From NCBI GenBank assembly GCA_964629965.1, contig CAZVRZ010000008.1, forward strand, positions 1-64,000: a stretch of 64,000 nucleotides of DNA, written 5' to 3'. The first letter of the stretch is position 1; the number at the start of each line of letters is the position of its first letter. A program made the translations under genes and the position numbers. The notes under the pieces are model-generated. The model saw only the letters and a program-made list of their open reading frames with translations, did not search any database and was not told the DNA's origin. Of the stretch, positions 15,426 to 25,200 are shown piece by piece. The DNA is from CAZVRZ01 sp964629965 (GTDB taxonomy: Bacteria; Chloroflexota; Anaerolineae; Anaerolineales; UBA4823).

Positions 15426-17692
15426 ATGGAAAAAAGAGAAATTAAGCGTCGTGACTTTCTAAAAGTATCGGCTACCGCTGTTTTAGGCGTCGTAGCCTCA
15501 GCTTGCGGCGTCACGACAACCCCCACCCCGCAGATCATCAAGGAGATCCAGACTGTTGAGGTGGAAGTTGAAAAGGAAAAGATCGTTGAAGCCACCAAGA
15601 TCGTTGAGGTTGAAAAGGAAGTACAGGTAACCATCGAGGTGCCCAAGGGCAAGGAAGAACCGCCTTTCTTCCAGGCCAAAGTAACCGCCGGTGAACTGCC
15701 CCCCATCGATGAGCGTCTCCCTGAAAACCCCGTCGTGGTCGGCGGGCGCGATGCCATCGGCGTGTACGGCGGCGAAATTCGCATGATGCACTTCGATACG
15801 GTGTGGATGACCAGCAACTACGATTTGAATGCCGAGCGCTTGCTCCACTACTCCGATATCGATCTGCGCACCATCGTCGGCAACATTTTCGAAGGTTGGG
15901 AAGTCACCCCTGACGGCAAGGAATATGTCTTCTCCATGCGCAAGGGCATGAAGTGGTCNNNNNNNNNNTCGTCAACGAACGCTGCCTGACCTACTCAGAC
16001 ATCGACAACGGAGTCATCGTCCCCAACATCTTTGAGAGCTGGGAAATCTCGCCAGACGGCAAGGTCTGGACGATCAAGATGCGCAAGGGCATGAAGTGGT
16101 CGGATGGCGAGCCAGTCACGTCCGAGGATGTGCGCTTCTTCGTTGAAGATTTCTGGTTCAACACCGAACTAAATGGCAGTGCGCCCTGGCAGTTCCGTTT
16201 TGGCGGCGACAACATGAAGCTGGAAGTGATCGACGAGTACACCTTCAAGATCACCTTTGCCGGGCCGTACGGCAACTTCCCCGCTCAGGTCACCCGCATG
16301 GAACCCAACAACTGGGCCAGCCTGATCACCCCATCCCATTACATGAAGCAATTCCTGCCCAAGTACACCGACCAGGCCGAGCTGGACAAGAAAGCCGTCG
16401 AGCTGGGTCTTGAGTCCTGGTCTGCACTGGCCTGGGCACGTCTCAGCCAGTGGGGATGCGGCGTATGGCGCGGCGACGACTGGATCCTCGAAGATTAATA
16501 CCCGATCCTGTCGCCCTGGATGATCGTGGAACGACCCTCCGAAGGCCTGTATATCTTGGAGCGCAACCCGTATTACTACAAAGTAGATGTGGCCGGCAAT
16601 CAGCTACCTTACATCGATACCCTGCGATACGATTACTCTTCCACCACCGAAAACACCCAACTCATGTCGATCCAAGGCCAGTTAGATATCGTCGGTATGC
16701 ACGATGTCACCATCGCCAACTATCCACTCTACAAGGAAAACGAAGCCAAGAGCAACTACAAGGTGGCCGATATGCTCTCCTGCATGGGCGACCGCGCTGT
16801 TCTGTTCCCGCAGCACTACCTCAAGGAAGATCCCGTGCTGACCGAGATCGTCAACCACCCGAACTTTGTCCGGGCGCTCTCCGTGGCCATCGACCGCAGC
16901 GAGATTAATGAAAGCCTGTTCTACGGCCTGGCCCGCATGGGACAGCTTGCTCCCATGCCCTCCTCCAAGTACTACAAACCGAAATATGGTGAAGCCTGGG
17001 CGCAGTATGACCCCGACCTGGCCAACCAACTGCTGGACGAAATGGGCCTGGACAAGAAGGATGCCAACGGCATGCGTTTGCGCTCAGATGGTACGGTACT
17101 CACATACATGATCGAGCACGCCGGCGCCCGCGTTGGCCCCTCCATCAGCAAGATCTGCGAAATGGTGGTCACCTTCTGGCGCGAGATCGGCATTGATGCC
17201 TCTGCCAAAGAGATGACAGAGTCATTGTATGGCGAGCGCATGAATGGCTCGTTGACCCACTGCGGCATCTGGCACGCCGACCGCTGCACGGATCTGCTGC
17301 TGCACACCGAACCGCAGTGGTACATCCCCACGCGTGACCCGCAGCAGGGTGGCGCCTGCGCTGCCTGGACGAACTGGTTCCTGGCAGCCGATCGCACCGC
17401 TGCAGACCTGATCCAGCCGCCCGACGAGATCAAGGCCCTTTACGGTTACTTCGATGAGATGACTGCAGTAGTCAGCGAGGACGAGCGCGTTGCTGCTGGT
17501 CAGAAGATCTTCGATTACCTGGCCGACAAACCTCTGTCAATCGGCTTGATGCTGGAGTGCCCGGCTCCGCTGCTGTTCAATAAGAACCTGCGCAACCTGC
17601 CGCGGCCCAAGTCTCCCATCGGCTGGGACACCTACGGTCAATCAACCTATCATCCCGAAGCCTACTTCTATGAAGGCGGCGTTCGGGCCTAA
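15426..17692 (+). pseudogene. family-5 substrate-binding lipoprotein; chimeric assembly and in-frame stop
   Basis: A peptide/oligosaccharide-type (SBP_bac_5) binding protein that delivers ligand to the permeases downstream. The N-terminus has a twin-arginine-like KRRDFLK and lipobox ASAC. A charged stalk follows. The gene is interrupted twice. A 10-N gap (15959-15968) is flanked by homologous stretches: HYSDIDLRTIVGNIFEGWEV before it and TYSDIDNGVIVPNIFESWEI after it. The two sides are therefore probably from paralogous genes or duplicated copies. After the gap, TAA at 16496-16498 breaks the frame (GDDWILED*YPILSPW) and the same frame continues to 17692. Later motifs (AMDRSEIN-like AIDRSEIN, LDEMGLDKKDANG) are typical. 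Whether a functional copy exists in the genome cannot be seen. Confidence 0.75.
15959..15968. other. assembly gap (10 N)
   Basis: Ten ambiguous bases, the standard arbitrary scaffold gap; the true length of missing sequence is unknown. Confidence 0.98.
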
Positions 17693-17703
17693 CCCCTAAA
17701 TAA

Positions 17704-17741
17704 CAACTACCGGATGCTGGTTAGCCAGCATCCGGTAGTTG
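17704..17741 (+). promoter_or_regulatory. perfect 17-bp stem hairpin between binding protein and permease
   Basis: CAACTACCGGATGCTGG and its exact complement flank the loop TTAG. No T-run follows, so it is more likely an mRNA-stabilising or processing hairpin that raises binding-protein expression over the permeases than a terminator. Confidence 0.7.
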
Positions 17742-17769
17742 ATTGTAACGCCACAACAATGGCGGCTGC

Positions 17770-17865
17770 CCCCGCAGAGCTGCAACATCGCCGGTACTTT
17801 GTACCGGATGCGGCTCACACATCTTGTGGCTCATGGTAAGCCACAACATTTTTGTAGCACAGGAG
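17770..17865. repeat. nested palindromes upstream of the first permease
   Basis: Contains a family B-like shell (GCAGAGCTGCAACATC and GATGCGGCTC) around CCGGTACTTTGTACCGG. A TTGTGGCT/AGCCACAA hairpin follows. It occupies the short gap before the permease gene. Confidence 0.65.
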
Positions 17866-17873
17866 GCAAGCTG

Positions 17874-18875
17874 ATGCTGGGATATATTCTCAAACGTATA
17901 CTGCGGATGCTTCCGCAGATATTTCTTATCTCCATCCTGGCGTTCATCATTATCCAACTTCCGCCAGGTGACTATCTCACCGAGTATCTGAACAACCTGA
18001 GAGCTACCGGAGCAGAGGTGAACGAGCAAACGGTGGCTCAGTATACGAAGATGTATGGCCTCGATAAGCCCCTCTACGTACAATACTTCAAATGGATTTG
18101 GAATATCGTCACCAAGCTGGATTTTGGTTACTCCTTCCAATTTGCCAAACCGGTGAACGAGATCCTGATGTCCAGGATGGGCGCTACCTTTGGCATTGCT
18201 CTCCTGAGCTTCATCGTTAGCTGGGGATTAGCCATCCCCATCGGTATTTACGTGGCGGTGAAACAGTACTCCATCGCCGATTACCTCTTTACCTTCTTTG
18301 GCTTTATCGGATTGGCCACCCCGGGCTTCTTACTGGCACTGGTGCTCATGTACTACTCCTTTACTCGATTCGGCGTCAGTGTGGGGGGCCTGAACTCGCC
18401 AGACTTCCTGACACAGTCCTGGAGTTGGGCCAAGTTCGTCGATTTCTTGCAGCACCTGTGGCTGCCGGTAGTTATCCTGGCCATCGGTGGCACGGCCAAT
18501 ATCATCCGCACCCTGCGCGCCACCATGTTGGATGAACTGCGCAAGCCCTACGTGACTGTGGCCCGCTCGAAAGGGCTCTCGGAGTTGGATATTTTATTGC
18601 GCTATCCCGTGCCAATTGCCATCAACCCGCTCATCAGCACCATTGGATGGCTGTTGGTATGGTTCTTCTCCGGAGGCATGGTGGTCGAGGTAGTGCTCAA
18701 CCTGCCTACTGCCGGCCCCGTTCTGTGGCGCTCCTTACTTCAACAAGATATGTATACCGCCGGGGCCTACATCTTTATCGCTGGCGTGCTGACTACGGTT
18801 GGCAGCCTGATCTCGGACATTGCCTTAGCCGCAGCCGATCCCCGGGTGCGCTTTGGAAGTTTGGAGGGAGTATGA
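17874..18875 (+). CDS. ABC transporter permease, DppB/OppB type
   Basis: A 333-residue inner-membrane permease of the family-5 (dipeptide/oligopeptide/oligosaccharide) class. It begins MLGYILKRILRMLPQIFLIS and shows the typical periplasmic segment YGLDKPLYVQYFKW. The EAA loop is TVARSKGLSELDILLRYPVPIAINPL. Six hydrophobic helices are visible. ATG 17874 is chosen because AGGAGGC lies eight bases upstream; a longer frame from 17739 is only repeat-derived sequence. It ends in a 4-bp ATGA overlap with the next permease gene. Confidence 0.92.
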   Translation: MLGYILKRILRMLPQIFLISILAFIIIQLPPGDYLTEYLNNLRATGAEVNEQTVAQYTKMYGLDKPLYVQYFKWIWNIVTKLDFGYSFQFAKPVNEILMSRMGATFGIALLSFIVSWGLAIPIGIYVAVKQYSIADYLFTFFGFIGLATPGFLLALVLMYYSFTRFGVSVGGLNSPDFLTQSWSWAKFVDFLQHLWLPVVILAIGGTANIIRTLRATMLDELRKPYVTVARSKGLSELDILLRYPVPIAINPLISTIGWLLVWFFSGGMVVEVVLNLPTAGPVLWRSLLQQDMYTAGAYIFIAGVLTTVGSLISDIALAAADPRVRFGSLEGV

Positions 18876-20029
18876 GCGAGGCCGTAAACACCTCCAAGAA
18901 TTCATGGCAATTTTGGAAGAAAAACCGGAAAAAGACAAAAGGGGAAGAGTTCTACCGGGCCGGGCAGTGGCAGTTGGTGTGGTGGAAGTTCCGGCGCCAT
19001 AAACTGGCGAATTTCGCCACGGTGGTGCTGGTGCTCTTTTACTTGTGCGCCCTCTTTGCCGAGTTTGTGTCTCCTCATGCGCCTCTGCACCGCTTTAAGA
19101 ACTTTGTCACCAAGTCTCCCTCCAATGTGCACCTGTTCGACTCGCAAGGCAAGTTTCGTGGACCGTTCGTTTACGGCCTGGAACGCAAACGTGACCCGGT
19201 GACCATGCGTCCGGTATTCACCGAAAATTCCGATGCCGTCTATCCCATCAAGTTATTTATACGCGGCGATGAATATAAGTTCTGGGGGCTGTTCACCACC
19301 AACCTGCACCTCTTTGGCACGGGAACTGAAGATGCGCCCCTCTTCATCCTGGGCACAGACCTCATCGGACGAGACGTGTTCAGCCGGGTGATTTATGGCG
19401 GGCGCATCTCGCTGTCCGTCGGATTGATCGGCGTCTTTATTTCGTTTGTCCTGGGCCTGCTGTTGGGCGGCATCTCGGGCTACTTTGGCGGTTTGAGTGA
19501 CGAGATCATCATGCGCATCATCGATGTGCTGGTCTCGCTTCCCACCATCCCCTTGTGGATGTCGCTGGCCGCAGCTTTACCGCAGAATTGGCCGCAAATG
19601 CGCACCTATTTCTTTGTGACCATCATCCTCTCGATCCTCGGTTGGACCGGACTGGCACGCACGGTGCGCGGCAAAATGCTCAGCCTGCGTGAAGAAGATT
19701 ACATCATGGCAGCCAAATTGGATGATGAAAACGAATGGACGATCATCACCCGCTACATGCTGCCCGGGTTTGCCAGCTATATCATCGTGCAGCTAACCTT
19801 ATGGATTCCCGGCATGATCCTGGGTGAAACCTCGCTCAGTTTCCTGGGAATTGGGCTGCACGAACCAACCGTTAGCTGGGGTGTGATGCTGCACGACACG
19901 CAAGAGATCAAAGCCATTGCCCAGACCCCCTGGCTGCTTTGGCCCTGCGCCTTCGTGATCATAGCCGTGCTGATGTTCAATTTCCTGGGTGACGGCCTGC
20001 GAGATGCAGCCGACCCCTACGTTACGTAG
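18872..20029 (+). CDS. ABC transporter permease, DppC/OppC type
   Basis: A 385-residue partner permease. The N-terminus is cytoplasmic and basic (WQFWKKNRKKTKGEEFYRAG), and the first membrane segment is at about residues 50-72. A large periplasmic insertion (about 75-150) precedes five more helices; such insertions are common in OppC of this class. GTDLIGRDVFSRVIYGGRISL and the EAA loop MAAKLDDENEWTIITRYMLPG are conserved. The start overlaps the upstream stop (ATGA) and GGAGGGAG precedes it. The stop TAG is part of a family B repeat (20026-20050). Confidence 0.93.
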   Translation: MSEAVNTSKNSWQFWKKNRKKTKGEEFYRAGQWQLVWWKFRRHKLANFATVVLVLFYLCALFAEFVSPHAPLHRFKNFVTKSPSNVHLFDSQGKFRGPFVYGLERKRDPVTMRPVFTENSDAVYPIKLFIRGDEYKFWGLFTTNLHLFGTGTEDAPLFILGTDLIGRDVFSRVIYGGRISLSVGLIGVFISFVLGLLLGGISGYFGGLSDEIIMRIIDVLVSLPTIPLWMSLAAALPQNWPQMRTYFFVTIILSILGWTGLARTVRGKMLSLREEDYIMAAKLDDENEWTIITRYMLPGFASYIIVQLTLWIPGMILGETSLSFLGIGLHEPTVSWGVMLHDTQEIKAIAQTPWLLWPCAFVIIAVLMFNFLGDGLRDAADPYVT

Positions 20030-20050
20030 AGCCGCAACATCTTGCGGCTC
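20026..20050. repeat. family B palindrome providing the dppC-type stop codon
   Basis: Full copy: GTAGAGCCGCAA, CATC, TTGCGGCTC. Its TAG (20027-20029) is the stop codon of the upstream permease gene. Confidence 0.85.
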
Positions 20051-20061
20051 AAGAGGATTTT

Positions 20062-21110
20062 ATGCCAGAAAATGATGTGCTTGTCAAAATCAAAGATCTC
20101 CACACCTATTTCTACCTGGCTGAGGGTGTGGTGCACGCCGTGGATGGCGCGGACCTGACCGTGCGGCGGCGCAAGACATTGGGCGTGGTGGGAGAAAGCG
20201 GCTGCGGCAAGAGTATCACCTCTCTTTCGTTATTGCGGCTGGTTCCCAGCCCGGGTCGCATTGTGTCGGGAGAGATCTTGTATTACCGCCCGGCTTCCCA
20301 CGATGGCAACTCCGAATCGATCGAGGAGATCCAGATCCACACGCTCGACCCCAAGGGCAGCGAGATCCGCCACATCCGTGGCAACCAGATCTCGATGGTT
20401 TTCCAAGAGCCCATGACCGCCATGAGCCCCATCCGCACCATTGGCCAGCAGATCACGGAAGTGATCATCTTGCATCAAAAAGTAAGCAAAGCCGAGGCGC
20501 GCACGCGGGCGATCGACATGCTGGCACAAGCCAAGATGTCCAGGCCAGAAAAAGTCATCGACGATTATCCCTTCCAGCTAAGCGGTGGCATGCGGCAGCG
20601 CGCCGTGATCGCCATGGCCCTCAGCTGCCATCCCAATCTGTTGATCGCCGATGAGCCCACCACAGCCCTGGATGTAACCACCGAAGCCCAAATCCTGGAC
20701 CTGATGCGCACGCTCCAAAATGACCTGGGCATGTCGATCATGTATATCACCCACAACCTGGGAGTGATCGCTGAGATGGCCGACGAAGTGGCCGTGATGT
20801 ACATGGGCAAGGTGGTTGAGCAAACCGATGTGAAATCGATCTTCCTCAACCCGCTGCATCCCTACACCCGTGCGCTGCTGGCCTCCATTCCCCAGTTGAA
20901 CGAGACCATCACCCACGCCAACCGCAGCCGGCGCTTGCAGACGATCAAAGGCATGGTTCCAGATCCCTACANNNNNNNNNNCGCTGCCCCGAGATGATCG
21001 CCGATCTATGCGATCAGGTAGAACCGGCCGGCCTGATGGCAAAACCCAACCATCTCGTCCGCTGCCACCTTTATTCGGAAGTAGAGCCAAAACATCACGT
21101 GGCCCCGTAG
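20062..21110 (+). CDS. ABC transporter ATPase, DppD/OppD type (contains assembly gap)
   Basis: ATPase for the family-5 importer. Walker A is GESGCGKS, the signature is LSGGMRQRAV, Walker B is LLIADEPTTALD and the switch histidine is in YITHNLGVI. The 10-N gap (20972-20981) falls just before the C-terminal Cys-rich segment; RCPEMIADLCDQVEPAG resumes after it and continues to TAG 21108-21110. The gap length is arbitrary, so the frame change across it means nothing. The last residues, VEPKHHVAP, are encoded by a degenerate family B repeat, and a second B-like repeat supplies the stop. AAGAGGA precedes the ATG. Confidence 0.88.
20972..20981. other. assembly gap (10 N)
   Basis: Ten ambiguous bases inside the ATPase gene, at the position of the conserved Cys-containing substrate-motif region. 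Confidence 0.98.
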
Positions 21111-21139
21111 AACCGCAAAGAGTTACACTCAACTCAGTT
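21081..21139. repeat. degenerate B-B-A repeat cluster
   Basis: GTAGAGCCAAAACATC (from 21081), GTAGAACCGCAAAG (from 21107) and GAGTTACACTCAACTCAGTTG (from about 21119) follow one another. The second copy carries the stop codon of the upstream ATPase gene. Confidence 0.7.
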
Positions 21140-21173
21140 GTGACCAACCCTGGACCCAAACGAGGATATCGTT

Positions 21174-22220
21174 ATGTCTGATCAAGAAAGCCAAACAGAA
21201 GCATTGTTACAAGTCAATGCGCTAAAAAAATATTTTCCCATTCGACGCGGTTTTTTCAAACGGATCGTTGGAAACGTCAAAGCTGTCGATGATGTTGATT
21301 TCTACGTCAATCAAGGAGAGACTCTGGGGCTGGTGGGTGAAAGCGGCTGTGGCAAGACCACCACCGGGCGCTGCGTTCTGCGCGCCATTGATCCTTCCAG
21401 CGGCGAGGTGTGGTATCGGGATCCAACTTTGGGGCGCATCGATATCGCTCAATTAGATAAGGACCAGATCCGGGTCGTACGCCGCAGCGTCCGTATGATC
21501 TTTCAAGACCCATACGCCTCCCTCAACCCTCGGATGACCTTGCAAGAGATCGTGGGAGCGCCTCTGCGCGCCATGGGAATCGTGAAAAAGGATGAGCTTG
21601 ACGACCGGGTGGCAGAGATGCTGACCCTGGTGGGCCTGCGGCCCGAATACATGCGGCGTTACCCGCATGCTTTCAGCGGCGGGCAGCGCCAGCGCATCGG
21701 CCTGGCACGCTCCCTGGCACCCTACCCCAAGTTCGTGGTGTGCGATGAGCCCGTTTCGGCATTGGATGTGTCGGTGCAGGCCCAGATACTGAATCTTCTC
21801 AAGGAATTGCAGGAAAGGATGGGGCTGACCTACCTGTTCGTGGCCCACGATCTCAGCGTGGTGGCCCATATCAGCGACCGGGTGGCGGTTATGTATGTAG
21901 GCAAGATCGTTGAACTGGCCTCTACCGCCGATCTCTTCGCCAATCCCAAGCACCCCTATACCGAAGCGCTCATGTCAGCCATCCCGCTGCCAGACCCGCG
22001 CCCGCGAGACAAGCGCGTCCTGCTGACCGGCGAGGTTGCCAACCCGGCGAACCCGCCCTCCGGCTGCTACTTTCACCCGCGCTGCACCTACGCCCAAGAT
22101 ATCTGCTCGCGCGAAGAGCCACCCTTCGAGGAAGTTTCCCCTGCCCATTACGTCAAGTGCCATCGCGCTCGGGAACTTTCCCTGAACGGCGTGCTCTTCC
22201 ACCCAACGGAAAACTTCTGA
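21174..22220 (+). CDS. ABC transporter ATPase, DppF/OppF type
   Basis: A 348-residue second ATPase of the importer. Walker A is GESGCGKTTTGRC, then Q-loop FQDPYASLNPRMT, signature FSGGQRQRIGLARSL, Walker B FVVCDEPVSALD, switch VAHDLSVV, and the C-terminal cluster SGCYFHPRCTYAQDIC typical of OppD/F. It starts 63 bp after the other ATPase gene; GAGGATATC precedes the ATG. It ends directly against the ATG of the first GH2 gene (no spacing), so the galactosidase is translated from the same transcript. Confidence 0.95.
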   Translation: MSDQESQTEALLQVNALKKYFPIRRGFFKRIVGNVKAVDDVDFYVNQGETLGLVGESGCGKTTTGRCVLRAIDPSSGEVWYRDPTLGRIDIAQLDKDQIRVVRRSVRMIFQDPYASLNPRMTLQEIVGAPLRAMGIVKKDELDDRVAEMLTLVGLRPEYMRRYPHAFSGGQRQRIGLARSLAPYPKFVVCDEPVSALDVSVQAQILNLLKELQERMGLTYLFVAHDLSVVAHISDRVAVMYVGKIVELASTADLFANPKHPYTEALMSAIPLPDPRPRDKRVLLTGEVANPANPPSGCYFHPRCTYAQDICSREEPPFEEVSPAHYVKCHRARELSLNGVLFHPTENF

Positions 22221-25200
22221 ATGGATAATAATATGACCTCACAACCCCACGATTGGGAAAATCAACATATTGTTGGCCGTAATAAGCAGCCTGCTCATGC
22301 CACCTTGCTGCCGTATGCCGACCTGCCTACGGCCCTGGCAGGAAAAAGAGAAGCCTCGCCCTATTTCCAATTGCTGAACGGTGACTGGCAATTCCATTTC
22401 GCCCCCAATCCATCTGGATTGGACTCAACTGAGCAAGAGTTGTACCCAACTCAGGTGCTGGAGCATTTCTACCTGCCCGATTACGACTGCGGATGGGACT
22501 TCATCCCCGTGCCCAGCAACTGGCAGATGCTGGGCTATGGCATGCCGCGTTACCTGGCAGACAATTACGCCTTTGACAAAAGCGACCCTCCCCGCGTGCA
22601 GGAAAACACCAACGAAATCGGCTCATATCGCACCACTTTTAACATCCCTGCAAGCTGGCAGGGCCGGCAGGTATTCATTGTCTTCGATGGAGTGGATTCG
22701 GCTTTCTACCTGTGGGTGAATGGCGTGCAAGTTGGTTACAGCCAGGACAGCCGCCTGCCTGCCGAATTCGATCTTACCCCTTATATCCATCCCGGCGAAA
22801 ATCTGCTGGCAGTGCGCGTCTACCGTTGGTCAGATGGCTCTTTCCTGGAAGACCAGGATATGTGGTTCTTGAGCGGTATTTATCGCGATGTATATCTATA
22901 CGCTTCAGGAAGCGGCCCCGACGCTCCCGCCGTACACATCCGTGACGTTTGGGCCCGCCCAGAGCTGGATGCTCAATACCGCGATGCCACGCTCAAAGTG
23001 CGCGTGCACGTTAAGAATTACTCTGCGGCTGCCGTTGACGGCTGCCGCCTGGAAGCCTGCTTATACGATATGTCTTCGCAGCCAGTAGGTTGGGAAGCCA
23101 CAGCCCAGGTGCAGGTCGAAGCCGGTGGTGAAACCGTCTTGGAGTTATCGGGCAAGGTGACCAACCCACGTAAATGGTCGGATGAGCACCCCAACCTGTA
23201 CCACCTGCTGATCCAGCTCAAAGAGTTGTACCCAACTCAGGCGCCCAATGCTACCGGCGGGGAAAACCTGCTGGAAGTTGTGCGCTGCCAGGTGGGTTTT
23301 CGCTCTGTGGAGATCAAGGATGGCAAGGTGCTGGTCAACGGCGCCCCCATCTATTTCCGCGGGGTCAATCGTCACGAGCACGATCCGCTGCGAGGCCACG
23401 CCGTTACTGTTGAGTCGATGATTGAAGATATCTTGTTGATGAAAAAATACAATATCAACGCAGTGCGTACCAGCCATTACCCGGACGACCCGCGCTGGTA
23501 TGATCTGTGCGATGAATATGGCCTGTACCTGATCGATGAAGCCAACGTGGAGTCGCACGGTGTGTGGGATAAGCTGGCTGTCAACCCAGAATGGAAGCAG
23601 GCCTTTGTGGAGCGCGCCAGCCGCATGGTCGAGCGCGACAAGAACCACCCCTCGATCATCATCTGGTCGCTCGGCAACGAATCGGGGCGCGGCTCCAACC
23701 ACCACGCCATGGCAGACTGGATCCACCAGCACGATCCCACCCGGCCCGTATTCTACGATGCCGGCGGAAATGCCCCTTACCTGGATATTCTCAGCGCCAT
23801 GTATCTTAAGTTGGACGCTTTGGCCCAGGCCGGCCAGGAACCCGGCGAGACGCGCCCGTTCATCCTGTGCGAATATGCTCACGCCATGGGCAACAGCCCC
23901 GGTAACCTGAAAGAATACTGGGATGTGATCGAAGCTCACCCTCGCTTGCGAGGCGGGTTTATTTGGGATTGGGTCGACCAGGGCATCCAGCAAAAGACAG
24001 TCGACAACAGCCAGGGTTCTTCAGCGCTGACCTGGTACGCCTACGGAGGCGATTTTGGCGATGTACCCAGCAGTTACAGCTTTTGCTGCAACGGCATTGT
24101 ATTTCCCGACCGGTCGCCCCATCCGGCCATCTGGGAGGTCAAGAAAGTTTACCAACCCGTGAAGGTGGAGGCGGTTGACCTCTTGGCAGGCAAGGTGACC
24201 ATTTCCAACCGCTATTTCTTCTCTGACCTGGGCCACCTCAACCTGAGTTGGAAGCTGACCGCAGTTGCCAGTTCCAGAGAGCAAAGCGCCCACGTGCTGC
24301 AAAGCGGGCATTTACCCAGGCAGTACATTCCGCCTGGTGGTCACAGGACGGTTACCATACCCTTCGAAAAACCAGAATTGAAACCCGGCGTTGAGTATTG
24401 GCTGGTATTGAGCTTCACCCTGGCCGAAAAAACCCCCTGGGCCGAAGCCGGCCACGAGGTGGCTTGGGAACAGTTCCAAATTTCACAAGACCAGGTATCC
24501 TATATCGCCGATCCCGCGGTGCGATATGATCTGCTGCCTGCCCTGAAGTGGGAGGAAACTGCTGATCGGGTGAACGCACATAGCACGGACAGTTTTTCGC
24601 TCGTCTTCGACAAGCAAGCCGGCACCCTGGCCTCGTTGTGCTATCAGGGACACGAATTGATCCAGCGCGGGCCGAAGATCAACTTCTGGCGCGCACCCAC
24701 CGAAAATGACCTGAACAACTGGGGCGATGAGCGCGCCGCCATTCGCTGGCGAGAGGTGGGCTACGATCAGCTCGAAGAACACCTCACCCAGCCCGTGCAG
24801 GTAGAGCAGCTCAAACCACAGGGCCTGCAGATCAAGGTAAATTCTGTGGTAGAACTTCGTCCAGGCGCGGTGCTGCCAGAGCCGGAGCTGACCCAGAACG
24901 AACTCGCCCAAATCGAGAAAGACCTGAACCTTTACCTGAACGAGAATTTGCTCAAAGCTCTTTGTTTGGAGATCTCTGCACCGTATGAAGTTCTCCCGGG
25001 TGATACGGTCGAGTCAAAGATCAGCGGCCTGGTGCGCCTGGCGGCGCAGTCCAACCGCATCCACGAACTGGTCGTCAACATATACGGCCTTTACCTTAAT
25101 AAGCAGCTGCCACTGCCCGAAAAGCTCGTCAGGATGGCAGCCGCCAAAAAGTGGGATTATAAAGCGGCGCCCAAAACACCGGCGCGTTTCGACTGCGAAT

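Noticed and set aside
16496..16498. Recoding (selenocysteine or pyrrolysine) at the SBP stop
   Set aside because: The codon is TAA, which neither system uses, and no insertion element is visible.
15426..17692. Genuine internal duplication in the binding protein
   Set aside because: The repeated segment abuts a 10-N scaffold gap, so a joining artefact between paralogues is more likely.
17739..17873. Longer N-terminus for the DppB-type permease
   Set aside because: The added residues come from palindromic repeats, and a strong ribosome site precedes ATG 17874.
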